Shown piece by piece: positions 35,938 through 49,527 of a stretch of 64,000 nt of DNA. Under the pieces are notes generated by a model, which did no database searches, had not been told where the DNA came from, and was given only the letters and a program-made list of their open reading frames with translations. The translations under genes were made by a program, and so were the position numbers. How positions within the stretch are numbered: the stretch's first letter is position 1; the number at the start of each line of letters is the position of its first letter. This DNA comes from Ectocarpus siliculosus (taxonomy: Eukaryota; Sar; Phaeophyceae; Ectocarpales; Ectocarpaceae), in the NCBI GenBank assembly GCA_000310025.1, contig FN649748.1:3065382-3129381 (forward strand), in the 5' to 3' direction.

Positions 35938-38900
35938 CAACCCCAAGGGCGAGATGTTGCCGATATGGTAGACAGCCTCCGCATGAACCTCCGCCAAGCA
36001 AAGCAAGCCCTCGCAGTTCGTGACCAAGAAACACGAAAGTTGAGGTCGGCGGTGACACATCTCGAGAGCACCGTGGCCCTGCGGGAACGGGAACTACGAG
36101 ATACGGTGCGTCGAACCACCATGCGGTGGCATTTTGGTGTCCAGAACGCCGCTGTAGAAGGGTTAGCAAGACTAAAGACCTCCCGTCTGTGCACACGGTG
36201 GCTGCGTTGTGAGTATACCCCAAAGACGAAGCGCCACGATTCGATAATCATGGGCTGGCTACATAGTGGCTGCGGAAACATTTGATTCGTCTTGAAAAGA
36301 GCAACAGGGAGTTTATTGATCAAGTAATGGTAATGGTGTCCATAGCTTTCGGTGTGTGTTGAAATGGACAGACCTGCGAACGCAAAACTATCCGTTCTCC
36401 ATCACTACCCTCAACAGCCACGACCAATACCAAGGAACTCTAGGTTTCGACCAGCACCACGGTGATCAACCTGTGGCGTTTCAAAAGTCAACCTACTTGG
36501 ACACATTTACCTGTGCACCAGGTGCTGTGCCTGCTAGGTGAATCGCCGGCTAAACCCCACCAGGAGTGGCTGCAGGTGGGCATCTCCAGTTCCAGGCTTC
36601 GTTTGCAGGTATGCACAGGCCCATGTGGGTTTTCGAGTCTTCGAGCGTACTCCGTTCAGTCTTGCTACTGTCGTAGGTTTCATGCTTTGTTGATCTCACA
36701 AGGTCAAACCTTGGTCTTGGTTTTGCTTGCACTGTCACCACACTGCTGGCCCTACTGAAGCTCGAAACGCTGGGGGCGATGGTGTCCGGTAGTTTTTCCT
36801 TCCAAGTGTGCATACAACAGAGGAAGCCCTCACGCACGAGTAGTGCGCATTGCAACTACGAGGGCCGTCGCTTCCCGCCCACAGTTCTTGAAGTTGTCAC
36901 CTCGGGGAGCTTCTACTGCTGCCGTCCAATCGAGTATTGGGCACACTCGAAATAAAATATTGTGGACAAGCGCTGGAGCGTTACCTCGGGGCGGTCAAGG
37001 GGCTTGTAGGATTTCAAACGTCTCTCTCGCAGTGTCTTGCGTAGAACGATACTTGTTATTTTCTTGTTGGTTTGAACTGTGACCGTGGATCCGGCGAAGC
37101 TAGAAAAACTGGATGGTACTTCATGTCCATCTATCTCGGTCGGCTGGGGCGACCTTCCTCCACTCAACTACAGAACGTGCCAGCTGATCTCCACCCCGTA
37201 AACTGATCGGGGCCTTCGATATCTGTTGAAAGGTAAGAGCGTATGCCACTCATCATGGGTACTCCATTCCCCATTGGTTGGGTCGGGCGTTGCTCGCAGG
37301 TGCACCGGCTTCAGCGTGTAGTTGCCGCCAAGCAGGACCATATTGAGCACCTCAACAGACAGGCTTCACTAGGATTTCTTCGCGAAGCGCGGGAACAGGT
37401 GGGACCACGACGAAGCTGCTCTGTCCACAGTTTGGCAGTTGCTATTCTACTGCTCAATTCGTAGGCATCCCTCATGATTCAGGTACGGCTGGCCTATCGT
37501 CACCGTGGAGTGCAGTGCACCGTAGACCGTGCTGCTTTAAATGTTTAAATCCGGTCGAAGCGTTTAACGCAAGTGTCGCCAAGATAATCAAGGTCGGCAC
37601 GGCTTAACTACGTCATAGCCTCAAGTCCAAGAGAGGTGTACGGTTTCGTAGACGCAAGGGTAGGTTGGTCTTGTTCCGAGCGTTGTTTGTCTTGGCACCC
37701 TAGCCGAACTGCAGCTGTCGTAAGCTGTCTCTTGACTGGTAACACTGTTGCTTTTCGGCCTATCGCAACAGGCAGACGAATACCGTACCGAAGCCAAACG
37801 GCTCTCACGCGCCCTCGCGGCAGCCACGGGGCATGGAGGCTGTGGATGGCCTCCGACATCGGGCATCTCCACCGGTCGCCCTCCACCACCGGCTGCTGAC
37901 ATCGCCGGTCACGCCGTTCCCCACACGGGTGGTCAGGGGGGCGGATACCGAACTAGAGGAGAATCGACTAGCAGTGCTACAGATGCCGAAGACATGCTTC
38001 CGCGAGAAACTGAACCTCCTCCCCGGAAAATTCCATCTCCGGGTAGATCTTGCGATGGTGCGCCAGACTCCAAGGAGCCGCCACATTTGTCCAGCTACTA
38101 CCTCGCATCGGGAAAAGACTCGCGGAAGGGGAGGCCGCCGGACCCATCACTGGCTTGGGAGGCAACGCCAGGGGCAGGGACGCAGGCGTCGTCGAGTGAG
38201 TGTAGGGTGGTGCTGCAGAGGGACGAGCCACGGGAGCTCCAGTACGCTCCGCGGCCGACAAATGGTTGGGATGCTCTTGTTGCCGGCCTGGTGCCTATTC
38301 CACCACAAGCTGGTGTGGCGGGCGCGGTGCACGGCGGTGTCCGGTTCGGGAGAAGTCCAAGCTCGCCGCCACGAGGTACCGGCAGAGTTTCCACTCGAAC
38401 CGGATGTCGCCATATGTCTCCGCGAGGCGGATGTTCGCCAGATCGGTCGCGAGCGCTCGGAGGTGAGAAAACACAGATGAGAGAACTACCTCCGACGGAC
38501 TCGGTTGTCGGTGCCGGCGACATGGTCACCTTGGGGAATGACGCCTTTGAACGGGGGTTGTGAGCCGAACCAATGCCTCTCTACAAAGTGTACCTACTTC
38601 CGGCGAACTTGTCCATCGATCATCCCAATTCCCCCCGACCACTCGGCTGCACGGGCACGGACAATGCATCACTCGTCTCATAGCGTTTGCTCTGTGGAGA
38701 TCGACACAAGACGCTATTTAGCGGCGAACGGTGGTCTAGGAAAAAAATGTTATATCTTGCCCCAGCAGTCATGTCGAAGATCCATTGAATACATTCCCCT
38801 TTGCAAAAACGTTTCTTGGAAGTTCGACAAATACGAACACAAATTTGTACGCGCATACGAATCACCCAAGGCTTCGCTTCGACTTGTCCCAAGGACGTTG

Positions 38901-41900
38901 TCGGTGCGTACCTTCCACAGAAAATATGTATCTCTAAAGCATACACTCTTCAACATCCTGTGCCCAGAAAACAAGCGCTTGGGCTGGATGGCGGCATCTG
39001 CACGATTGCGTTCGGAAATCCGGCAGAGCGCCGACGAAATGAGGGAGGCGTTGGCGCTGCGAGACGAGTCACGCCGCCTCCGGACAGCTCGAGCTGAGCG
39101 CGCACGACGAGCAAGAATAGCCCAGCAGAAAATTGCAAGGTATTTATGATCGGACTGCATACACATCCCTTGGTGTCCACGTAAGGCAGGTCGAGGTTGG
39201 GCATGAAGTGTTTTTTTTACTGATAGGCACCATTTCCAGTCACCAGGTAAGCTGTCGCTAAAAATGCTGTAGACAAACGTGCGCGGTGTCTGTCCTAGGG
39301 AGCCGAAACACTAAGTCGAAGAAGAAGACACTGCTACGCAAGCCCCACCGCCACCGCCCCGCGTTCTCGAACGTTTGTGTCCCCAGGTATCGAGAAGACC
39401 GTATTCGCGAGCTGGAGTCCCGCCTTGCGCGACACTCCGGAGACCGGCAACCTGATGCACCTCCAACGCCTCGCGCGGAAGCGCCCGCGGCGCCCGGTGA
39501 CGCCCAGGTGACAGAGCAAGGCCTGTCGGTCGATATCAACGCCAACAAGTTGCAACAGCTGTCAAGACAGAGGAGAGAAATCGAGGCCGCCATCGCGGCC
39601 GCTTTAGAGGAGGACCCAACCTTAGAGGACAAATCGCCGAGGAGCGATAGATCGCGCGGCGATGGTGCCGAGTCCTTGGCAGTCGAGCACGAGCGCCCAA
39701 AGTCGGGAAGAAGAAAACGGGCCCAGCTCAGAGAAGAAGAGCCGTATCGACGACAGCAGCAGCAGCCGCCGCCGCCGCGGCGTCGAAGATCGGGCGACAG
39801 CAGCTCTCGAACGCAGGAAGATCCCTACGTTTTTGGACAAGATGTTGACTACCAAGAGCAGGATGAACCTCCCGCAATTCCACTAGGCAAGCCCCCGCTC
39901 GCGCCTTGCCGCGCGGGGGGGGAGCGGCGGAGGAAACACTCGAATGTCCGCCGACAATCGAGTGTGAGCGAAGTGGACGAGAGACTGGACCGCAGCGAGG
40001 GGGGCGGAATCCCGGAGAGTTTTCCACGGGATGGCGAAAACGATAGGGACAGCGACGTGGACGAGGTTCAGACGGAAGATGGTAACGGGAACGATAGCGG
40101 CTGGAGCAACAATCGGCTCTCGGACTTCGGGGGGAGTGTGTGGGAAGAAAACGTGTCGTCCAGGGGATGGGATGCGGATGATGGTAGAGGCGAGGTCCCC
40201 CCCCTAGCTCTGGTGGAAACGGAGGAACTACGGGCCAGGGGCGACGAAAATCAGCCCCGCCGACAGCGTCACTGGGTAAGATCAGGGGGCCATGAACACG
40301 TTGAATCAAGCATGGCAAACCAAAGGAGGGGTGAGGAGAGGGACATCGGAAGCCATCGTGGTGGCTCGCTCGAACAACGTTCAGTGCCCCGAACCGATCA
40401 CGGAGAGGTGGTTGGCCATCCCGGCGCAAGTGAACCCCTCGACGATGACGGCAGCTACAACAGCCGCTGGAGCCTGTCCGATGAGGACGAAGCACAGGAA
40501 AGGAGCGGTGGTGAGAGGGGTGCTAGTACGCGGCAAGCTTACGCCGGAGACGCCAGCGGGAGTGATGACAGAGCTAGAGAGCCATCGAGATCGTCACATA
40601 GAGAGGCACAAAAGCATACCTGGGATGAAGACGCATCGGTCGCGTCCAACACGAAGGAGGGCGGTGGGAATGTTGCCGGGATGGTGCCGGAGTACCTCGA
40701 TGACTTTTTCGAGGAGAAGTCGGAAGGACACGACCGAGGGGATGATGTGCCCTTTGCTGTTTCAGAACCAAGGTATGTGATCCGGAGACGTTTTCGTCCC
40801 TTGAGCTACCTCAGATGACCTTCCATGCAGTCCACGCAGGGTCCGCAGCCGTCCATCAGCACTAAGGTTGTTTGCGGCGGAGAGTCCTATCTGGTCCAAT
40901 GGTCGGCAATCTTTTTTACGTGATAGCCTGAGCTTTGCTTCTCTTAGTGTGTGCCGCGACCAAGAGGCAGCATGTTCCGGGATGTTGTGCGCCTAACCTC
41001 CCGAGGGTTATACCTTGGAAGGGACCACGCCAAGACGTCCGAGGGCAACAAGTCATCGCCTGAACAGTAGATCCCACCAACATGTCATGCCCCCTCTTCT
41101 ATTGCGACCGGTTCTGTTTAGTCCACCGTCAATGCTGCCCTTCGTCCTCACATGGTTATTTCCTGCCTCCCACGCCGTCGCATTTCCTTTCTCTTATTAG
41201 CGACGAGGAGAACCCAGCTTTCGCAGCGGGAGAGGAATTACCCTCCGACCGAAAATCAGTCTCCGCCCAATCATGGGTTGTCGATCAAGAGGAATCTCAC
41301 CCGGCCGGAGTAGACGAAGACCCGGACCAAGTGTTGCTGCAGCCAGTGTCGCCACCTGTGTTGCGCCACAGCGCGCAAGCCGCAGCGGTTGTGGCGGCGA
41401 AGGCCGAGGGGGGTTCGTTAGAGCGGTCGGTGGAGGTACAGGTATCTCCTGTAGGTGAACCTCCGACCAATCTCCATGGCGGCGCTAGCAAGGAGGAGGT
41501 CTCGCCCTCACACGGCCCAGAAAACCCAGTCGTGACCACCGTCGGCAACGCACGAGACGACGGCCGAACGATCGCGGAAGAAGACGATTCAGAGAGTGGC
41601 GACGTCGCCACTCCGATGAAGATAGACTCGGCGGTGTTGTTCGCGTCTCTGTCGTCGTCGACAGCGGGTACCTCGCTGTCGTCCAAGAGCATGGCGAGGG
41701 CGGAAGGGAAGTGGGGCAGCAGGACGGGAACATCCGCAGCAGCACTAGCAGCAAAACAGGGCGAAGTGTCGGCGTCCACCTTCGCGCTCTCTACAACGGA
41801 TGACGACGGGGATACGGGCGTGAATTCCGAGGGAAAGGGTGACATTTCGCGGGGTCGATCTTCCGCAAGGCTAAGTGACAGGCAGCAGACACCTGACAAC

Positions 41901-42770
41901 AAGTGCCCACCGGTTGCCGACACAGGCGAGGCACTCGTCGGGAGTGGACGTGTCGCAACGGACGCCAACAAGCCGGAGGAGGGATCGGAACCGCGGGCAT
42001 CTGCCCCACCACCAGCAACATCTACGAGGTCTGAATCCGGCGGTGTTGTTACGTTATCTCCTGAGGCTGACCGGCGGTCCGAGTCTCCACCTGCTCTCGG
42101 CGAACGGCAGTCGCGGCCGCCATCAGACGACAGCCTCGGTGGCCTCCCTCACAATTACAACAGCAGCAGCTCAACACCGGCGCCATCGCCGCTCCTTTTC
42201 ACCACGCCTTCGGAACTTGAGGCAACGAGGCCCGTTGTCGGCGATCATCCCGTACCGTTGCTTGCTAAGGAAGAAGGTCAACCATCATCGGAGGGGTCAC
42301 ACCATGCGACTCTCGAGCCAGAGCAGGAAAAAGCCATTCTTTCGACCCTGGAACCATCGGCGTCGCCGCGGGGCGAACAAGCATCAGCCGATTCCTCGGA
42401 TATTTCGTCGGGGGTTGGAGGAGACCCTACGGTGCAAGCCGCTGTGCTCGACAACAGTCCCAGTGCCCCAAGCCAAAGAACAGAGATGGAGGGTGTCGCC
42501 GGGGACCTTGACAACGAACCAAGCATCAATGGACCTGAGAGCGACAAAACTAGTTACCTAGACGGGCGGGCGAGCCCCGATGAGCACGAGGGTGGGTTGG
42601 CTGGCAGAGAGCACGAGAGAGATGGGTCGGCTAGAGATCAGGAGGGGGCCGTGCTTGGCACCCTGGAAGGACAGTCTTTGCTCGCTGAGAATTCGTCGCA
42701 CAGTGGCAGCGCGTTGGACGTTGGAGGCGGTGCAGTCGATGGTGACGATGACGACGACGGGTATTTCTGA
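35938..42770 (+). CDS. Coiled-coil, acidic disordered protein, 5' incomplete
   Basis: Preferred exons: 35938-36105, 37300-37398, 37772-38462, 38968-39139, 39387-40772, 41201-42770 (TGA). Phases chain (0, 0, 1, 2, 2) and give 1361 residues. The first two exons, the start of the third and the fourth are heptad-like: SLRMNLRQAKQALAVRDQET, VVAAKQDHIEHLNRQA, SADEMREALALRDESRRLRT, then REDRIRELESRLARHSG across the 39139/39387 junction. The rest is low-complexity, rich in Asp, Glu, Ser, Arg and Gly, ending in a DDDDDGYF tail. I do not recognise the family. The coiled-coil head with a long charged tail would suit a scaffold or cytoskeletal protein, but that is only a guess. No convincing ATG exon was found upstream of 35938. 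An alternative model removes 38196-38385 as an intron and starts the next exon at 39027. Confidence 0.75.
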
Positions 42771-43364
42771 CCGTTGGAATCCGTTTCGGAGAGAGATTTC
42801 GTCCTAGAGCTACTGGTGGTGGTCGTTTCAAAGAGCGATGGCGCTTTCAAAGACGAGCGGTTTAGATATTTATATTTCCATGTGCCGTGGAGGAGTGGTT
42901 CTGATGTAGTGCTGGGCTTACATTGGATATGGCTCTTGTGTGTTTGGAAGCCTGAATACTACTCAATCCTTGGTCGAGCTGGAATCTGAAGCCATCGTTT
43001 CGTTTCTATAAACTGATATTTCTTCGGTCGCAATCTCCATCGAGTGCTGCCGTCTGCGTACTCCTTGACTTTGAAAACGCCGTAGGGGAAAGCGCCCGGG
43101 TCAACCAGCTAGGGGGCAGTGTCATGCGGTTCCAAGCTCAGAACTTGTATGGTGCGTGGCGCAACGTCCCTGAGTGCTCCGAACGACGAACTGCCGAATC
43201 TTCTCGAAGCAAACATGTTTACACTTTCTTGTAAGATGGGAAGGCCTCCAACCCAATGCACCCACTGATACGTCAAAACCTACCCCCTAAAAATACATCA
43301 TGTGACGCCCAACTATCTACTGAACGCGTTCAAAATCGTTCATCCTCGCGGCGAACACAAGCCC
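42771..43364. other. Convergent intergenic region
   Basis: About 0.6 kb between the stop codons of two tail-to-tail genes. No exon or strong signal is seen; it must contain both 3' untranslated ends, which may overlap. Confidence 0.7.
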
Positions 43365-46300
43365 TCAAGCAACAGCGTCGCTCTCCGAACATGGGCCGGG
43401 AAACCCGGGCCTTCCTACTATATCTGCGCGGGCGGCTTTCCCTTCGCCGCCGCCGACGTCTTCGCAGGGTGCGTCCGCCGTCGCGGGAGTAGCCTCAGCG
43501 ACTGCTGCAGTATGCCCCCATCTGTGGCTGTGGAACGGCGCCGGGGCTGCCGGCTCTTGCTTCCTGTCACCGTTGTCCTGCGGAGGCGGGAATCCGTCAG
43601 CTATTGTGTCTACGTGCAGGGGAGTACTAGCCCTGCCGTGGTGTCCGTCTCTCCCTTTGTCCTCAGACTGTGCGGCCGCCGGTGGCGGAGCTTCGTCACC
43701 GGAACGAAGCCCTTCGGAGTTATCATCGCCATCATCGTCGTCGTCGTTGCTGCCGTCGCCCCCGCCGTCGGTATCGTCGCTGTTATTCCCGAGCACGACG
43801 TTGCTGCTTGAAATCGATCGCGGGGTTCCCTCATTTGCTTCATCTGGGGCATTCACCTTTCGTCAGTCGTCCCATTGAGAGCGAAGGAAACCGATCAGCC
43901 GCAAAGAGGTACACGTCGAATGAGAATACGCACGAGAAGGTTGCGCCGTGGTATGCAGCACTGCCGTGAAGGTTCAAAGGACCTACTGTAGCTCATTGTT
44001 GCTATGAAACTTGTTGAGCGAAAAAATGTAGGCCCCAACCTCCAAAAACTGCCATGTTCCTTCGACAAACAAGGTCGCTCGCTCATCCCGCAAGGAGCGC
44101 CTCAACAGTGGCAGCGACCCTAACGACATAATTACCTCCTTGCCGGCGACGTTGAGGACAGAAACGTTGTCCCCTTCGAATGAGATATCCATCCCATTCA
44201 AGGCGCTGCCGCTCTCCGCCTGCCACCAGCCCTCCTCTCCACCTAACTCTCCGTCTTCCCGCCCGCTCTCCCCTTGACGGTTCTGGTTGTCCAAGAAGAC
44301 CACCGACCCCCCGTACTCGCTACCCAAACCGGGAAAATCGACCGGGGCCCCCCGGTGTGCACCCAAATGGTCGTCACCAGCTTCCCTCAACGCATCTGCT
44401 GATGTGTCACCCCGCAACGGTCGCTCAAGGTTATCACCCCCGACCTCCAGGTTCTGCACAAACGGCGTCTTTTGGCACCCCAAGCCTGGCTGGAGGCCGT
44501 CGACAACGTCGCCAACGCCGCCGCTTGCCAGAGGGCACGAGCTAGTCCTCAAGTTGCCAGAGTCATTGCTCCGAGTTAGTCCCGCTTCTTCTGTTGGCGG
44601 AGAAGGCCCATCACCGGAAAACCAACATTTTTCGCCGGTCTCCTCAGCCATCATGCCGTCACCTTTCTTCACTCCCCCAATACATGCCGCCCCGGGGTCA
44701 TCGTTGTTGCTACTACTACCTCCACGGTCCTTGACCCCCCCACGCGAAAAGGAATCACCTGCTTCTGCGGGGCCCCGCTGCGACGAAGTCCGCTTGGACT
44801 CGCCGCGCCCCGAGCTTTCTCTCCCTCCGACGCCCTCCTGGCGGTAAGGAGACCGCGCGGGCCGCGGGGAGAGTCGCGGGGAACAAGACGGCGAGCGGTA
44901 GTGGTACGGCGACGGCGAGATGGACGGCTTGCCTTCGGCCTTGAGACTAGGGGCGACCCCGCTCTCTCCAGCGAGGGGATGCTGCTCTAGAATGCCGGCA
45001 GGGCCCTCGCGCGGCGCTGTATCGAGGTGGGCCGCATCTCGTTGCGAGCTGTCGTCGTCGTCGTGGTAGTTTATTCCCGCTCGCTGGTCGAGTGGCACAA
45101 AAGTAGCGGAGGCAGGTTCTCCATGGCTTTGGCTTCCGCCGGGAGGGTTGGGTTGCCGTTGATGTCGTTGGCGGGGGCTGCAGCGCTCTGCGCCGCCGTG
45201 CTGGCACCGTCCGACATCGCCAGCACCGCCGTTGAGGCGCTCTCCAGCTGATTGGCCTATACCCGGCCCCCCATCCCCACCAAGACCTCCATCATCGAAA
45301 CCCCGGCCCTCGTTGACAGTGGTGTCGTTGTCACCGCCGCTTTGGTTTACGCCAGGACCACTCTCTACTCCTTCCGCTCCAGGGGTTCCGCCCACGCCGC
45401 CAGCCGCCCCCCCGCTGCACCCTCGGCTTGGAAGCGTGGACTCTAGGTGTTCGTACTCGTCATCGACAGACCTGAGATGGACGTAGCGTTCTACCCCCGC
45501 TTCCTCGAGCACGACCTAGAATGTTCGGTGTGGGTGTGTTCATGCAAGCCGGTCACACATCGCCACTGCCGCTTGCACTCTGCAGCGGAAAAAAAGTGAT
45601 TTCCTGTACGGATCGATTCCAACTATCGTTGAGGGGTGATTTGAAAATCCAGCAGTGGTTCTTACGGTGCTACAAACAAGATCGGTCCGTCGGAAGGCTA
45701 AGAAGCAGCGCTCTCGAGACGTAAACTCCCGGCCGCACACATGTTCTAAGCGTATGGAGCTGAGGAACGAACAATCTTTGTCTGTTGGAGGATCATCTAG
45801 AGTTAGAACCAACGTGTACCTAGCACTCGTTTGAATTTGGAGAGAAGGCATGTAAAGAACGAACGTGACATGTTGCCCCACCTCGCCGTTGAAAGCCTCC
45901 CCGCTCTCGTAGTGGGTGCTCTCTCGGTGTGCGAACTCGCCCGTTCGCTTGCACTCCATGTGCAGCACCTCGGTTTGGCTTTTCTCGGTCTCGAACAACT
46001 CCTGAACCTGTTGCCGGTCGATTCAGTCCCCGACCCACGGTTTAGAAATGGCAACTTTCTACCATTTACGGAACAATTCATGGAGTTCTTGGTGGTCGAC
46101 TAAGTCATTTACCTAACGTTAACTTTTCCTGAACCCGTTGTTGGCCGATTTAGTCCCGACCCACGGTTTAGAACCGGCAGCCTACTGCCGTCTACCAAAC
46201 AAATCTAGAAACTGTTGCTGGTCGATTCAGTTCAGACCCACGGCTAGAACCCGAAATTTCTCCCGTTTACCGAGTAGTTCCTGGCCTTGTTGGTCGATTC

Positions 46301-48028
46301 ACGCCCGATCTACATTTCAGGACCTGCCCTTTACTGTCGTCGTTTACTCCCATGTTGGGGGTCGTTATGAGACTACTGTACCGCATCAGCACTTCCGTCG
46401 AACACGTGAGGGTAGAGTGCCCGTGACTTAGCACCGAAAGGTGCATCTCCACCAAGCTTGAAGGTTTTGGCAAGGGAACCTAGTCGAACTCGTCGTGATT
46501 ATATTTTTTTCGGACAGTTTTGTTACGGTTAATGGTCTACCAGAAAGCCACCTCTGCCGTAGGATGATTACGCAACACAGAATGCAGTGCATTCGAGCAA
46601 AGCGGGATATTGGTCACGAGTGCAAGCGTATGTCGCAACGACCCCGCCGAACCAGACGATTCAGCGGCACAATACCTATGTACCTCGATTCGTATAAGGT
46701 GTGCATGGTGGACGAATTAGCCATGTATTCAGGTCCCTGGGGCATGCTATGAGATACCTTGACTGCCTGGACCAATGTTGGGTATTCAAAGGTTGTTTGA
46801 GAACGAAACCCCCACTCCATTCTTCGAGTCAGGCTTACCGCTCCCTCCTCGTCCAATGTAGTGTACTGAACGATCCTCTCTTGGATCAGGGTTTCCCTTT
46901 TCCGCCACACCGGCTTCCCGGGGCCCGGCCGTCGATACGCCTCCTTCCCCCGGAGACCCAACACCGTGCCCAAGTGCCGCACCAAAGTCGTGCAATGCCC
47001 CCCGCCCCCCCGTTTCTTGTGGTCTTCCTGACTTCTCGCTTCTAATTTCCGTTCCCCCCTTGCTTCTGCCACTCTTCCGTCCCCGAGTGCCCCTCCGGAT
47101 AGATGTACGGAGCTGTGGCGAGAAAATTCTTCTCTTATTTCTGCTCTAGAAATTTGCGTAGTGAAGCTGGCGTCATTGTTGGTGCTGTTTGGGCCTTCCG
47201 TTGCTGCTGCTGCTGCTGCCGCTGTCGCCCCTGCTGCTGAGAGGGCCCGAATAGACGTCAGGGGAACGATGCGCGGGGTCAAGAGCTCTACCCCGGTGCT
47301 GTCAACGGGCACGTCGTCGGCGACAGCGGCGTGCCGTTCGTCCGGGTCGGCGAGGGCTGCCATAGCCGTCGTTGCTGCCGGGCACTCTGGCGGGGCCGAC
47401 ATCATTGCCCGAAGACAGAGACCCGAAGTTGCTGGAGGACCCGCACAATCGGCTGACGATCTCCCTCCGGCTTTTTCAGCCGATGGTTTCGATGACGGTG
47501 ACGGCGTGGTGCTGGTCGGCCGTGGCGACAGTGGTGAAGGCGGGCGCCCCGGGGGCGGGCAGCAGTCACCGCTACTGACCCGGGAGGAGGAAGATGTGTG
47601 CTGCTGATGCCGGTCCCGATCTCGTTGCCGTGGAACGTCGTTCGGGGGTTGTCTGCTACCGTTCTCGACGAAGGTGATGAGGGCGGCCACCGAAATTGAG
47701 CCGGCGGCAGTAGCGGAGCGTGCTTGCTGGGCGCCTGCTTCGGGAGGATCACACAAGAGGCTGCGATCGAGGAGAGCCTCGATACGAGGGCATTCCCCCA
47801 GCCGAAGAGCTTTCCGCAGGTGGTCCTGGAATTCAGCGGCGCGGTGTGGTACAGGACATTGCTGCTACGGTTGAGAACCGAGATGGGGAGACAGTCCGGG
47901 AGGATAGACCCCAAAATCAACGGTAATAATCCGTGCAGCCGTTCGAGCTGCTCGAATCACAGCAAGATCATCTTGACCTGCCTTCGAGGAACCCTTACCT
48001 CAAGTTCAAGGTACAGCCTTGTCGACAT
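43365..48028 (-). CDS. Conserved protein with a split core block, 5 exons, 1017 aa
   Basis: Exons, 5' to 3': 47999-48028, 46839-47864, 45882-46007, 44136-45515, 43365-43856 (TGA at 43365-43367). All introns are phase 0, and every donor is GTAAGG, GTAAGC, GTGGGG or GTAATT. The start is MSTRLYLELE in a 10-codon first exon. Next come FQDHLRKALRLGECPRIEA and an Ala/Ser/Pro-rich stretch. The most conserved-looking block spans three exons: KPVWRKRETLIQERIVQYTT, then ETEKSQTEVLHMECKRTGEF, AHRESTHYESGEAFNGE, then VERYVHLRSVDDEYEHLE. The remainder (about 600 residues) is disordered, rich in Gly, Ser, Pro and Asp. The core looks like a widespread eukaryotic family, but I cannot name it. The only clear membrane or catalytic signature is none. 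The neighbour downstream is tail to tail, and the upstream neighbour is head to head. Confidence 0.8.
46001..46330. repeat. Tandem repeat, ~100-bp unit, four diverged copies, at an acceptor
   Basis: Units begin near 46001, 46128, 46206 and 46282 and share CCTGAACCTGTTG-like, GGTCGATTCAGTC-like and GACCCACGGTTTAGAA segments. The first copy contains the CAG acceptor and first bases of exon 45882-46007, so the others are copies of a splice-acceptor region inside the 46008-46838 intron. Confidence 0.8.
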
Positions 48029-49527
48029 AGACTACCCAGGACGAGCAAGACATGAAATACATGTACTGTAGTTCCCGACCGTAGCAAGCCCGCCGCCGGC
48101 CCACCCATGTTTACAACCGTCAGCTTGTCTGAGCCCTAAGAGCCTGAACGCTGCACGGGACCAGAATGATGCTCCTACTGTACTGTGCAACCTCACCATC
48201 CATTCTGCGATAGCGGTGTCCCTGGAACTTGGGCAATAACTCGAAGGGCAGCTATTCTTACACGGGTGGGGGGAAATCAGCGCAGACTCTCACGGTGGTG
48301 GTGGTGGGTTTCGAGTATGCATGCACAATGGAACCCGCCCACACTTTTTTCGGCTACACGTACACAGTACATGTACACGTGCATATGCTCTGTCGATCCG
48401 ACACCCTTACCCTATTATAGTCTTAGTTTCCAGAGCAGATGAGTACCCTTTATGGCCTCGCGAAAGCACAGAGCCTGTAGCTATGCATCTTGTGTTTAGA
48501 TGTGTCGGGTATCGGCTAATTTTGACTATCCCTCGAGAAAAATACCATCATCGTGTAAGTTCTAGGTATACGCATACTGTATACCTTGGTCAGTACCCCG
48601 TTTTCAGCAGCAGCATCGAACTGGTCCTTCATGGTCCAGTCCCGTGGCCGGCAGTTGTAAGCCCTGGCGTTCCGAGTTCGATTGGTCGTAGATTGGAGGA
48701 GGAGAAAAACATGTGTTCGTTGGTTGTGGCTCAATATGGATGAACACCAACAGATCATTTCTTCTGCATGTGGAGCAAATTGACTCGAAGGGCTGCTTCG
48801 TCATGTCAGGAAAGGGAATATTCGCTGTGCGACCAATGTCTACCGAGCGCGGGAGACTGCTGCAATGTACATGACATGTAGGCTACTGCTGTGGGACATA
48901 GTTGCATACAAGCAGTGCAGCTCACATATCATCAGTTGTATGCATAGACTATGCATATCTCGTCAAACACACTCAAGGTTGGGTGAAGACTTTATGTAGT
49001 CTGCTGGAAATCGGTTTACTCGTACGAGTCTGTAGAGCACCTTAGAATCAACATTGTCCGAAGCCTCTCGTCCAGCGGTGTCGATTTCCGCTCTACGCAA
49101 GACGCCCCGCTCCCCATTACAGCAGCGTAGTACACTGCTGTATCTTCGAGATTATGGGGAAACGGTTCGTCGCGATCCTTGGCCGCGGTGTGCGTGCGCA
49201 AACATACGGCCGCTGCTACCCCCAACACGTTGACTCGCACCCACACCCTCCAGCGGCATCCAAGCTTATGTAGGCTCGCCTCTTTGGCTCGTCCCGACGC
49301 TTTCTCTGCCCACACACGGCACAGAGGGCGAGAGTCTGCTGGCGAGGACGAAGAATCGGAGTGTAGCGTGGAAGATTAAGATTTGTGGGGGATCCCGTAG
49401 AAGGTGACAGTCCCTCGCAACACCCCCCACGTGGATCGGGATTGTCGTATGTGTCGATCCCCCCGCGTTCTTGCCCTTGCCCTTGGGTTGCCTGTTGCCG
49501 CAGAGCAGCAAGAGCAGCAGCCACAGC
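48029..49527. promoter_or_regulatory. Divergent intergenic region, presumed promoters
   Basis: About 1.5 kb between two head-to-head genes. It should contain both promoters and any untranslated first exons. It has palindrome-rich tracts of TACATGTACA type (48360-48390 and 48860-48890). No TATA box or initiator could be assigned. Confidence 0.45.

Noticed and set aside
39728-40495. Minus-strand frame of 255 codons
   Set aside because: Antisense to the phase-confirmed exon 39387-40772 of the coiled-coil gene.
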